NCBI GenBank assembly: GCA_963838235.1
Contig: CAWIQJ010000002.1
Span: 310,001-374,000 of the forward strand
Length of the DNA: 64,000 bases
Origin: JAFECT01 sp963838235
GTDB lineage: Bacteria; Pseudomonadota; Alphaproteobacteria; Caulobacterales; Caulobacteraceae
Direction of reading: 5' to 3'
The position numbers were made by a program, and so were the translations under genes. The notes under the pieces were generated by a model. The model was not told the origin of the DNA and did no database searches. It was given only the letters and a program-made list of their open reading frames with translations. Of this stretch, positions 54,762 to 62,452 are shown one piece after another (the stretch's first letter is position 1; every line of letters begins with the position of its first letter).

Positions 54762-55637
54762 CTAGTTCGGGAGCGGGATCGACCACACCTTGCCGGCGCC
54801 GCGTTCGGAGAACCACAGGGCGTCGCCCGCCGGCTCGACGCCCGTCGGCGTCTTCAGGCCGTCCTTCAGCACCGTGACATGGGCGGTGTCGCCGGTGATG
54901 GTGAGGGCGTCGATCCGGCCGGCGCCGTTCTCGGCCAGATACAGCTTGCCGTGGGCGGCGCGCATGCCGTCCGGGCCTTTGACCGGCGCGTCCATCCAGA
55001 TGTCGACCGGCGTCTGCGGCTTGCTGGAAGGGTCCAGCGGAATGCGATAGAGTTTGTTGAACACCACGCTGTTCACGTAGAGCACGCCGTCCAGGAAGGT
55101 GATGCCGTCGATCCCGGTCAGCAGGTGGTTTTCCATGAACAGTTCGGCGGACGACGCGCCCGGCGCCAGACGATAGATCCGCGCGTTGGCGGTGTCGGTG
55201 ATGTAGAGCGCCTTGTCCGGCCCGACACTGAAGTCGTTGCAGGTCGAGGTGTCGCCCGGCGGGGTCCAGCGCAGTTTTTCTTTGCCCGACTGGAGATCGA
55301 AGCCGCGCAACAGGGTGCGCCGCCTGACGGGCGTTGTCCCCGCTATGGGCGTGAGCTGACAGGTCCACAGCGTGCCGGTCTCAGCGTCGGCCAACTGGCC
55401 GAAGAAGAAGGTCCCAGGCCCTTCGGCGCTCGCGTCGACGAAGCGTTCCGCCGTCGTCGCGCCGTGCTTGACCACGTACACATAGGGCGAAGAGGCGCTG
55501 CCCGCGTAGACGCTGCCATCGGGCCCCACGCTCAGGCTCTCGGGCTGAGACTTGTCGTCGTGAATGAGCACCTCGCCGGCCGCCGCCGAGGTCGCAACGC
55601 CCAACAGCACCGCGGCAAACGCCGCCGCGCGCATCAT
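54762..55637 (-). CDS. Exported SMP-30/NHL-type beta-propeller protein (291 aa)
   Basis: Signal peptide MMRAAAFAAVLLGVATSAAA, then a six-bladed propeller with repeated PDG/GPD elements (LSVGPDGSVYAGS, FSVGPDKALYITDTANARIYRL, DGITFLDGVLYVNSV, GMRAAHGKLYLAENGAGRIDAL). This resembles SMP-30/gluconolactonase and NHL sugar-lactone hydrolases. No catalytic residue set can be fixed by eye. The start ATGATG at 55635-55637 overlaps the stop of the upstream sugar dehydrogenase, so a dehydrogenase-lactonase pair in the periplasm is plausible. Confidence 0.85.
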   Translation of the reverse strand: MMRAAAFAAVLLGVATSAAAGEVLIHDDKSQPESLSVGPDGSVYAGSASSPYVYVVKHGATTAERFVDASAEGPGTFFFGQLADAETGTLWTCQLTPIAGTTPVRRRTLLRGFDLQSGKEKLRWTPPGDTSTCNDFSVGPDKALYITDTANARIYRLAPGASSAELFMENHLLTGIDGITFLDGVLYVNSVVFNKLYRIPLDPSSKPQTPVDIWMDAPVKGPDGMRAAHGKLYLAENGAGRIDALTITGDTAHVTVLKDGLKTPTGVEPAGDALWFSERGAGKVWSIPLPN

Positions 55638-56863
55638 GACTTCGGCGTCAGGCGCCACAGGGCGCCCGATTTCGAGTCCTCGATCATCCACAGGGCGCCG
55701 TCGGGGGCGACTTCCACGTCGCGGATCCGGTGACCGACGCTCCAGCGCTCCGCCGACTTGGCGCTCGCCCCGGTGATGACGATGCGGTTCAGCGATTGCG
55801 TGGCTAAACCGCTGACGAACGCCGACCCGTCCCACTGCGGGAACATCTTGCCGTGGTAGAACATGAGGTTCCCCGGCGCGATCACCGGCGTCCAGTAGAG
55901 CACCGGCTTCTCCAGGTCAGGGCGCGTGTCGGGGCTCGCAATCGGGACGCCATCGTAATTGACCGCATAGGACACCAGCGGCCAGCCGTAGTTCTTGCCC
56001 GGCTCGATCAGGTTGAGTTCATCGCCGCCGCGCGGGCCGTGCTCGACCTCCCACAACCGGCCGTCGGGCGCGAACGCGAGGCCGTAGGGCGTGCGATGGC
56101 CGCTCGTCCAGGTCTCAGACGGCGTCAGGTTCGGGCCGGGGAAGGTGTAGGTGCGCACCACCGGGGCGGTCTTCGCCGCCTCCGTATCCTGCGGCGGATT
56201 GATGATCGGCAGGGTGGCCGCGCCGGTCTTTCCGGCCATGGGATTGCCCGGCGCCGGTTTGCCGTCGAGCGTCAGGCGCAGGATCTTGCCGAGCGGCGAG
56301 TTGGGGTCCTGGGCCGGCGTCATGCGCTGGCGGTCGCCGACGGTCAGGAACAGATATTTGCTGTCGGGCGAAAAGGCGATCTGAGCGCCGAACTGGCCGC
56401 CCTCGCCACCGGCGGCGTCGTGCCAGATCACCTTGAGGTTCTGCAGGCTCGCGCCGGCCTTCTCGAGCGACAGGGTGGCGCGCGCGAGCGCCAGGCTCGA
56501 GCCGCCTTCATTGGGCTCGGCATAGGTGAGGTAGACGACATGGTCGCTCGCATAGTGCGGCGACAGGAACACGCCCAGCATGCCGCCCTGTCCGTGGGCG
56601 ACCACGGCCGGCACGTTGGCGATCGGCGTCTTTTCACCCGCCTGAGTGACGAGCCAGAGGGGGCCGACCTTCTCGGTGATCAGCATGCGCCCGTCGGGCA
56701 GAAACGCGATGCGCCAGGGCAGGTTGAACGTCGCCACCTGGGTCATGGTGAAGGGAAGGCTGCTCTCGGGCGCCTGACTCCCGATGTTGACCTGGGCGGC
56801 CGCGACCGTGGCCGTGGCGGCCAGGCCCAGCAGGAAGGTGGCGGCGAGCAGGGACTTCCGCAT
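55634..56863 (-). CDS. PQQ-dependent aldose sugar dehydrogenase-like protein (409 aa)
   Basis: Periplasmic beta-propeller of the soluble glucose/sorbosone dehydrogenase family (YliI-like). A signal peptide MRKSLLAATFLLGLAATATV precedes the family blocks NLPWRIAFLPDGRMLITEK, GGMLGVFLSPHYASD, GGEGGQFGAQIAFSPDSKYLF, GHRTPYGLAFAPDGRLWEVEHG (cores only), and GGDELNLIEPGKNYGWP. These place the PQQ and calcium ligands. No PQQ biosynthesis genes are in the window. It is first in an operon with the NHL protein (overlap ATGA). It probably oxidises aldoses to lactones. Confidence 0.92.
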   Translation of the reverse strand: MRKSLLAATFLLGLAATATVAAAQVNIGSQAPESSLPFTMTQVATFNLPWRIAFLPDGRMLITEKVGPLWLVTQAGEKTPIANVPAVVAHGQGGMLGVFLSPHYASDHVVYLTYAEPNEGGSSLALARATLSLEKAGASLQNLKVIWHDAAGGEGGQFGAQIAFSPDSKYLFLTVGDRQRMTPAQDPNSPLGKILRLTLDGKPAPGNPMAGKTGAATLPIINPPQDTEAAKTAPVVRTYTFPGPNLTPSETWTSGHRTPYGLAFAPDGRLWEVEHGPRGGDELNLIEPGKNYGWPLVSYAVNYDGVPIASPDTRPDLEKPVLYWTPVIAPGNLMFYHGKMFPQWDGSAFVSGLATQSLNRIVITGASAKSAERWSVGHRIRDVEVAPDGALWMIEDSKSGALWRLTPKS

Positions 56864-56988
56864 CTGGGTTCTCCGTCAGAGGAGCTGGGTCGTGCGCCTA
56901 CTGTAGCGCGGTGACGCGGCGGCGTCAGGCGCCCCTGACGCCCGTGCGGATTGCCCCGGACCCTTGTGCGGCCTATGTCGTCGCCGTC

Positions 56989-58006
56989 ATGAACACGCTT
57001 GGCCACCGCTTTTCCGTCGCCCCGATGATGGACTGGACCGACCGGCATTGCCGGGCGTTCCACCGCACGCTGACGCGGCGTACGCGGCTCTATACCGAGA
57101 TGGTCACCACGGGGGCGGTGATCCACGGCGACCGGGCCCGGCTGCTCGGCTTCGACGCGGTGGAGCATCCGGTGGCGCTGCAACTCGGCGGCTCGGAGCC
57201 AGATGATCTCGTCGAGGCGGCGCGGATCGGGGAGGGCCTGGGCTATGACGAGATCAATCTCAACGTCGGCTGTCCGTCCGATCGGGTGCAGTCGGGGCGT
57301 TTCGGCGCCTGCCTGATGCGTGAGCCGGCGCTGGTGGCCCAAGGCGTGCACGACATGCTGGCGAAGGTCGCGGTTCCGGTCACCGTGAAATGCCGCATCG
57401 GCGTCGACGACCAGGAACCTGAGACGAGCCTGTTCGACATGGTCGACCGTTGCGCCGCCGCGGGTGCGAGCGTGTTCGTGGTGCATGCGCGCAAGGCGTG
57501 GCTCGACGGGCTGAGCCCGAAAGAGAACCGCGACGTGCCGCCGCTCGACTATCCGCTTGTCTACCGGCTGAAGCGCGAGCGTCCTGCGCTTACGATCGTG
57601 ATCAACGGCGGCATCGCTTCGCTGGATGATGTCGCAAGCGCATCTTGTGCACGTCGACGGCGCCATGCTCGGCCGCGCGGCCTATCACGAGCCGGCGATC
57701 CTGGGCGAGGCGGACCGACGCTTCTTCGATCCGACCGCACCGGACGTCGATCCGTTCGATGCGGTCGAGGCCTACAAGCCCTATCTCGCCGCGCGTCGCG
57801 CCGATGGCGTGCCGATGCACGCGATGACGCGGCATATGCTGGGACTGATGCACGGCAGGCCCGGCGCGCGAACGTGGCGTCGCATTCTCACCGTGGAGAC
57901 GATCGACCGGACGGCCGGGATCGAGGTCGTCGATCGTGCGCTCGACGCAGTGCGCGCGGCGACCGAGGCGCGAGATGCGCGCACGCCGTATGCCCGAGCG
58001 GGTTAA
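56989..58006 (+). CDS. dusA: tRNA-dihydrouridine synthase DusA, frameshifted
   Basis: FMN enzyme that reduces uridine to dihydrouridine in the tRNA D-loop. The N-terminal FSVAPMMDWTDRHCRAFHR, catalytic Cys in NLNVGCPSDRVQSGRFGACLM, and VTVKCRIGVDD, FVVHARKAWLDGLSPKENR and VINGGI are in the first frame. HLVHVDGAMLGRAAYHEP and the C-terminal helical tRNA-binding domain are in a second frame. The shift, one extra base, lies at about 57615-57628 (within CTGGATGATGTCGC). Repaired length is 338 aa, typical of DusA. It is divergent from the sugar dehydrogenase operon. Confidence 0.9.
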
Positions 58007-58056
58007 AGCGGGTCGAGGAAGAGTGCGAAGCGGTTTTCCGCCCGCGACCCGCGCCT

Positions 58057-58590
58057 TTACGGCCTGAGGATCAGGGCGTTCTGGGTGGCTTCGAACTTCG
58101 ACAGCCGGCCGAGATAGGTCATGCCGAGCAGCGAGGTGGAAAGACCGCTCTGCAGCACCAGGGCCGAGACGTGGTCCACCCGCGCGCCCGCCACCGACAC
58201 ATAGTCGAGGTCGACGTGGGCGGCTTTGGACATACCCGCGGCGGTGGAGACGTCGCGGTCGAAGGTCAGGGACGAGAGATTGACGCCCAGCCGGCGCGCA
58301 TCGTCGGCGGTCAGGGCCACGTCGGTGGCGCCGGTGTCGACCAGGAAGCGGACCTCGCGGCCGTTCACCTCGGCCTCGGCCCAGAAATGGCCGTCGGCGG
58401 CCTTGGAGACCTCGGCGGTGGAGGCGTGATGTTCGACGACGACGGCGTCGGCGGTAGATCCGGTCGCGCCGGGCGCGTCCACGACCACCACACGGTTCTG
58501 GCCGTAGGTGGCGTTGAACAGGGCGACACCCTTGGCGGCGCCCACGGCGCAGACGACGGCTGCGCCAAGGATAACGAAATGCTTCAACAT
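58057..58590 (-). CDS. Retropepsin-like clan AA aspartic protease (177 aa)
   Basis: Membrane-anchored or exported single-lobed aspartic protease of the TIGR02281 type. The N-terminal hydrophobic segment is HFVILGAAVVCAVGAAKGVALF. The active-site motif is VRFLVDTGATDVALT (Asp at about residue 85), and the second conserved strand GLSTSLLGMTYLGRL contains the ILG-type signature as LLGM. Family members are expected to work as dimers. Substrate unknown. It is convergent with dusA and followed (73 bases) by a DUF1289 gene on the same strand. Confidence 0.86.
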   Translation of the reverse strand: MLKHFVILGAAVVCAVGAAKGVALFNATYGQNRVVVVDAPGATGSTADAVVVEHHASTAEVSKAADGHFWAEAEVNGREVRFLVDTGATDVALTADDARRLGVNLSSLTFDRDVSTAAGMSKAAHVDLDYVSVAGARVDHVSALVLQSGLSTSLLGMTYLGRLSKFEATQNALILRP

Positions 58591-58663
58591 GGCTCCGCCC
58601 GGTCGCGCCGCTTCTCAGCGCCGTCCGACCCTAGCGGGGTGTGGTTTGCATCCGGTGAACGGA

Positions 58664-58870
58664 TCAGCCCGGTTTGAGCCGTGCTGGGGAGACCCGGCTC
58701 CGGCGGCCGGGCAGGGCCTGCATGATCTCGGCCCGTTCGACGTCGGTGAGGGCGGCCCAGCCGGCGATTTCCCCCAGTGTCCTCAGGCAGCCGACGCAGA
58801 GGCCGCTGGCGCCGTCGACCATACAGACGCGGGTGCAGGGCGAGGCGATGACGGGGGCGGGATCGGTCAT
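58664..58870 (-). CDS. DUF1289 Cys-rich small protein (68 aa)
   Basis: Short protein with four Cys in the DUF1289 pattern (SPCTRVCMVDGASGLCVGCLRT), likely a metal-binding knuckle. Conserved across proteobacteria, function unknown. The start MTDPAPVIAS is at 58870. No ribosome binding site precedes it, so a leaderless transcript is possible. It begins the minus-strand pair with the aspartic protease and faces the AT-rich intergenic region. Confidence 0.88.
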   Translation of the reverse strand: MTDPAPVIASPCTRVCMVDGASGLCVGCLRTLGEIAGWAALTDVERAEIMQALPGRRSRVSPARLKPG

Positions 58871-58886
58871 GAAACGGCGATAACAC

Positions 58887-58914
58887 AAGATTACGAGAAA
58901 GTCATAAGATTACG
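58887..58914. repeat. Direct repeat AAGATTACG x2 in the AT-rich gap
   Basis: AAGATTACG occurs at 58887-58895 and again at 58906-58914, a 19-base period close to two helical turns. It lies just upstream of the DUF1289 start and may be a regulator binding site. Confidence 0.4.
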
Positions 58915-59014
58915 CTCGAGTAATAACTGCATATGACCTATTCTTAATTTGATACAGATCGACGAATAAAGCATGTAACCGGCCAACAACAACTCTCACA
59001 GAGGAATTGGTCAC

Positions 59015-59089
59015 ATGCAAACCTTCGTCGCCCTCACCACGTTCTTCCTGGCCGCCTGTCTCGTCGTCGCCACCAGCGGCGTGGTCTGA
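59015..59089 (+). CDS. Candidate 24-residue membrane microprotein
   Basis: ATG at 59015 preceded by GAGGAA with about 8 bases spacing. The product starts MQTFVALTTFFLAAC and ends LVVATSGVV: one hydrophobic span with a central Cys and hardly any soluble part. A hairpin follows 17 bases after the stop (59107-59127). The good ribosome binding site, isolated setting and single-span composition support a real small protein. It is too short for homology to help by eye. Confidence 0.5.
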   Translation: MQTFVALTTFFLAACLVVATSGVV

Positions 59090-59106
59090 TCCAGGTTCGT
59101 CGGGCC

Positions 59107-59127
59107 GGGCCGCCGAATTGGCGGCCC
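59107..59127 (+). terminator. Hairpin after the 24-codon ORF
   Basis: Eight-base stem GGGCCGCC / GGCGGCCC with a GAATT loop. Only TT follows, so it is a weak terminator or an mRNA-stabilising hairpin. Confidence 0.45.
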
Positions 59128-59507
59128 TTCGACGGATGTCCGGCAATCGATCCGCACAGTTCGATCGCCGATTCACTCGTCTCTTCTGATCGAAGTCTTT
59201 CGCTCGATTAGGCGTATTTTCCCGGTCCCTTAGGCCCCAAAATCCCCTCCGGCGTTAAGATTTTAGCTACTTTTGTACCCAAACCGGGTTGCTAGGAATT
59301 CGCCCATATCATTGTTTTTTATACATAAAATGTGATTGCGACATTCTGACACCGATTTTTTTTCGCTCCGAACCCGGATTAGTTCTTGCGTTTTATGACA
59401 GATGTACGACATTGGTCATCGACGCGCTGACGACTGGGAGGGTGAGAGTCCCTGGGAGCCGCGACGTGTCTCTTTCTGGCTTCACCGCTGGTCAAGGAGA
59501 CCCGGAC

Positions 59508-59657
59508 ATGAACAAGAACGACGAAAAGATCCTGCAACACGCCATGACGTCTTTCGCCCTGATCGGCGGAATGTTTGGCAATCCGCGTATTCCCGGCCGT
59601 GGCCGGGTGGAAAGTCGCCCCCAAGACTTCGTCCCTGCTCCGCGCAAGGGCCGTTGA
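59508..59657 (+). CDS. Small basic protein (49 aa)
   Basis: Not recognised. It starts MNKNDEKILQHAMTSFALIG, continues GMFGNPRIPGRGRVESRP and ends VPAPRKGR. The N-terminal half is helical and amphipathic; the C-terminal half is Arg/Pro-rich. AAGGAGA lies eight bases before the ATG at 59508. A strong terminator (59697-59729) follows the stop by 40 bases, so this is a self-contained transcription unit with a long AT-rich leader. RNA- or ribosome-related binding is conceivable from the basic tail, but there is no direct evidence. Confidence 0.65.
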   Translation: MNKNDEKILQHAMTSFALIGGMFGNPRIPGRGRVESRPQDFVPAPRKGR

Positions 59658-59696
59658 TCCTCACATGAGTTGATCGCTGCTGCGGCGGCGAACTGA

Positions 59697-59729
59697 GCCC
59701 CGGCCTGCGAAGGCCGGGGCTTTCTCTTT
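59697..59729 (+). terminator. Terminator after the 49-codon ORF
   Basis: Ten-base stem GCCCCGGCCT / AGGCCGGGGC with a GCGA loop, then TTTCTCTTT. Confidence 0.88.
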
Positions 59730-59774
59730 GGGACCAGCCTTTGCAAAGGCCCGGGCTTCGTGTTTTCAGGGCGC

Positions 59775-60584
59775 ATGGTCCTTCAGACGCCCTTCCTCAC
59801 CGTCGAGCGGCGCGGCTTCGTCGCCGTCCTCACCCTCAATCGACCCGACAAGCTGAACGCCCTGCCCGAGTTCAAGGACGGCGAGGCCTTCCGCGCGACG
59901 TGCGAGGCGCTGAACGCCGACCCCGATGTCCGCTGCGTGGTGATGACCGGTGAGGGGCGCGCCTTCTCCGCCGGCGGGGATGTGAAGGCGATGCTGGTCC
60001 GCACCGACCTGTTCGAGGGCTCGGGCGTCGCCATCCGCGAGCGCTATCGCCGGGTGGTGCACCGCATCGTGCGCTCGGTCTTTGAGCTCGAGGCGCCCCT
60101 GATCGCGGCGGTGAACGGGCCGGCGGTGGGCCTGGGCTGCGACCTCGCGGCCCTGGCGGACCTGCGCATCGCCTCGGACCGCGCCCGCTTCGGCGTGCCG
60201 TTCCTGAAGCTGGGGATCATCCCGGGCGACGGCGGGGCCTGGCTCTTGCCGCGCACCATCGGCTATGCGCGCGCCGCGGAGCTTTTGTTCACCGGCGACC
60301 TGATCGACGCCGAGACTGCCGAGCGCTGGGGCCTGGTCAACCGCGTCGTGGCCCACGACACCCTGATGGAAGAGGCGCTGTCGCTGGCCGAACGCATCGC
60401 CGGCCAGGCGCCGCATGCCTTGCGCTTGGCCAAGGCGCTGCTCCGTCAGGGCCGCGAGGCGTCCTACGAAGCGGTGCTCGAAATGTCCGCCTCGGCGCAG
60501 GCGCTGTCGCATCTCACGAACGATCATATCGAGGGCGTCAGCGCCCACCTTGAAAAGCGCAAGCCGGACTTCCGCAACCGATAG
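59775..60584 (+). CDS. Enoyl-CoA hydratase/isomerase family protein (269 aa)
   Basis: Crotonase-fold enzyme hydrating or isomerising enoyl-CoA. CoA-binding and oxyanion-hole segments are present: TLNRPDKLNAL, GRAFSAGGDVKAML, APLIAAVNGPAVGLGCDLAAL and FLKLGIIPGDGGAWLLPR. The position of one catalytic Glu in crotonase (in the GIIPG region) is occupied by Gly-Asp, so the exact reaction is uncertain. The ATG at 59775 is chosen over a GTG 15 bases upstream. It is probably in an operon with the VOC gene 9 bases downstream. Confidence 0.9.
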   Translation: MVLQTPFLTVERRGFVAVLTLNRPDKLNALPEFKDGEAFRATCEALNADPDVRCVVMTGEGRAFSAGGDVKAMLVRTDLFEGSGVAIRERYRRVVHRIVRSVFELEAPLIAAVNGPAVGLGCDLAALADLRIASDRARFGVPFLKLGIIPGDGGAWLLPRTIGYARAAELLFTGDLIDAETAERWGLVNRVVAHDTLMEEALSLAERIAGQAPHALRLAKALLRQGREASYEAVLEMSASAQALSHLTNDHIEGVSAHLEKRKPDFRNR

Positions 60585-60593
60585 GAGGACAGA

Positions 60594-60980
60594 GTGCTCG
60601 ATCACATCGGCCTCGGCGTCGCCGACTACCAGGCGTCGAAGGCGTTCTACCTGAGGGCGCTCGAACCGCTCGGCATCGGCCTGGTGTTTGAGGTGCTGCC
60701 CGAAGAGACCGGCGGCTATGGGCCCGCAGCGGGGTTCGGATCCAATGACAAGCCCTATTTCTGGTTCGGACCGAAGACGCCGCCCACCGGCGCCATGCAC
60801 CTCTGTTTCGTGGCGGAGACGCGCGCGCAGGTCGACGCCTTCTACCAGGCGGCGCTGGCGGCGGGCGCCGTGGACAACGGCGGCCCGGGGCTCAGGCCCC
60901 ACTACCATCCGAACTACTACGGCGCCTTCGTCATCGACCTGAACGGCGTCAACCTCGAAGCGGTCTGCCACAAGCCATAG
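60594..60980 (+). CDS. VOC-superfamily (glyoxalase/dioxygenase-like) protein (128 aa)
   Basis: Single vicinal-oxygen-chelate domain. LDHIGLGVADYQASKAFYLRAL opens the fold, MHLCFVAETRAQVDAFY begins the second beta-alpha-beta repeat, and HPNYYGAFVIDLNGVNLEAVCH closes it with the conserved DLNG-N-E pattern. Probable metal ligands are the N-terminal His and the C-terminal Glu. The GTG start at 60594 has AGGAGGA nine bases upstream. Substrate unknown; glyoxalase I, fosfomycin-type and dioxygenase activities all exist in the superfamily. Confidence 0.87.
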   Translation: MLDHIGLGVADYQASKAFYLRALEPLGIGLVFEVLPEETGGYGPAAGFGSNDKPYFWFGPKTPPTGAMHLCFVAETRAQVDAFYQAALAAGAVDNGGPGLRPHYHPNYYGAFVIDLNGVNLEAVCHKP

Positions 60981-60982
60981 CG

Positions 60983-62452
60983 TTAGGACGCTGTAGCCAC
61001 CGGGTTCGCCGTATCGCGCCAATCCGAGGCGATGGCCACGTACAGGCGCACCACGTCGGCGTAGCGCTGGGCCACGGCGGAGGCGTAGTCGCGCCGCGCC
61101 ATGTGCAGTTGTCGCTGGGCGTCAATGATGCGCAACACCGTGCCGGCGCCGTCGCGATAGGCAAGGCGCTCGTCGTTTAGGTTGGCTTGCGACGTCGCCT
61201 GCGCCTTGGCCTCGGCCTTCACCTCGTCGTCGTCGTGGGCCAGGGCCTGCAGCACGTCGGCCACCTGCACGAAGGCGGTGAGCACCGTCTCCTGGTAGCG
61301 TGCATTGGCGGCCTGGGCGGCGGCCGCCGCGGCGTTGCGGTTGGCCTTCAGCGTGCCGCTGTGGAAGATCGGCAGCGTCAGGCTGGGACCGAAGTTCCAG
61401 CCGCTCGAATTGTAGCTGAAGATATTGGACGGGGTCAGCGCCGTCTGGGTCAGGGCCGCGCTCAGCTTCACGTCGGGATAGAGTTTTGCGGTCTCGACCC
61501 CGATCTGGGCGGTGGCCGCATGCAGGTCCGCTTCCGCCGCGAGAATGTCGGGCCGCTGGCGCAGCAGTTGCGACGGCACCTCGACCGGAATCGACCCCGG
61601 CAGGGCGATCTTGTCGAAGTCGAAGTCCGGCGGCGTGTAGTCGGCCGGCGCCTTGCCCACCAGCAGCGCCAGGGCGTGACGATGCTGCGCCAGCTGCTGT
61701 TCCTGCGGCGGCAGCAGGGCGAGGTCCTGGTCGAGCTGGGTCTGGGCGGTGGTGGTCGCCATGTTGGCTTCGCCGCCGAGCTGGGCGGCGCGGTGCACCA
61801 GGTCGAGGTTCTTGCGGTCGTCGTCGATCATCGACTGGACCGCGGCGATCTGGGCGCGAACGCCCGCGATCTGCATGGCTTCGAGCGCAACGTTGCCGCT
61901 GATGCTCAGATAGGCCGCGTCGGCGCGGTTGGCCTGGGCCTCGGCGCGGGCGCGCGCGCCTTCGAGCGAACGCTTGCCGCCGCCGAACAGGTCGAGGTCG
62001 TAGCTCACCGCGCCGCCGATGGAATAGAGGGTGACGGTCGGGCTCGCAAAGCCGCTGATGCCGAAGGCGGCGATGTTGATGCGCTCGCGTTGAACGCCCG
62101 CGTTGGCGTCGGCCTGGGGGCCGAGCTGGCCGCGCACGGCGGCTTCGTTGGCCTTGACCTGGCGCAGGGTCGCGTCGGCTTCGCTGAGGGTCTGGTTGTT
62201 TTCCAGCGCGAGACGCACGGTCGCGTCGAGCTCGGGCGAGTTGAACGCCTTCCACCAGGCGCCCTGCTGCTGCGCGGTCGCGGCGTCGACAATGCGCGGC
62301 GAAGCGGCGTCGCCTTGCATGGCGTAGCCGGCGACGTTGGGTGTGTTCGGCCGCGTGTAGTTGGGGCCGACCACCGCACAGGCGGTCAGGGCGCTTGCGC
62401 CCATGAGGGCGGCGATCAGGGCGATGCGGGGGGATTTAATCGGCGACGGCAT
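60983..62452 (-). CDS. Outer-membrane efflux lipoprotein, NodT/OprM family (489 aa)
   Basis: TolC-like outer-membrane factor. The lipoprotein signal ends ALTACAVVGPNYTRP, with the lipid-anchored Cys at residue 25. Two OEP repeats follow, with typical WWKAFNSPELDATVRLAL, YDLDLFGGGKRSLEGARA and the second-half LRQRPDILAAEADLHAA and FGPSLTLPIFHSG. The C-terminal part contains DAQRQLHMARRDYASA. The ATG at 62452 lies 17 bases inside the end of the emrB gene, so the two are coupled and should form one efflux system, with a periplasmic adaptor probably encoded to the right of the window. Confidence 0.94.
   Translation of the reverse strand: MPSPIKSPRIALIAALMGASALTACAVVGPNYTRPNTPNVAGYAMQGDAASPRIVDAATAQQQGAWWKAFNSPELDATVRLALENNQTLSEADATLRQVKANEAAVRGQLGPQADANAGVQRERINIAAFGISGFASPTVTLYSIGGAVSYDLDLFGGGKRSLEGARARAEAQANRADAAYLSISGNVALEAMQIAGVRAQIAAVQSMIDDDRKNLDLVHRAAQLGGEANMATTTAQTQLDQDLALLPPQEQQLAQHRHALALLVGKAPADYTPPDFDFDKIALPGSIPVEVPSQLLRQRPDILAAEADLHAATAQIGVETAKLYPDVKLSAALTQTALTPSNIFSYNSSGWNFGPSLTLPIFHSGTLKANRNAAAAAAQAANARYQETVLTAFVQVADVLQALAHDDDEVKAEAKAQATSQANLNDERLAYRDGAGTVLRIIDAQRQLHMARRDYASAVAQRYADVVRLYVAIASDWRDTANPVATAS

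Larger units (their letters stand above)
58871..59507. other. AT-rich intergenic region with short ORFs
   Basis: Over 600 bases with markedly lower GC than the rest of the window, especially 58880-58980 and 59190-59420 (runs such as ATTTTTTTTCG and TTTTTTATACATAAAATG). It holds a direct repeat, a 24-codon ORF at 59015-59089 with a hairpin after it, and the leader of the 49-codon ORF at 59508. No tRNA, integrase remnant or known riboswitch was recognised. Confidence 0.55.

Noticed and set aside
53761..55368. Apparent 535-residue protein ending in HdeD
   Set aside because: The upstream part is an off-frame reading of the propeller gene and of the small frameshifted gene; HdeD starts at 54324 with its own ribosome binding site.
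56911..58677. Apparent 588-residue DusA fusion
   Set aside because: After about 57620 this frame is an artefact of the indel; the real C-terminus of DusA is in another frame and ends at 58006.
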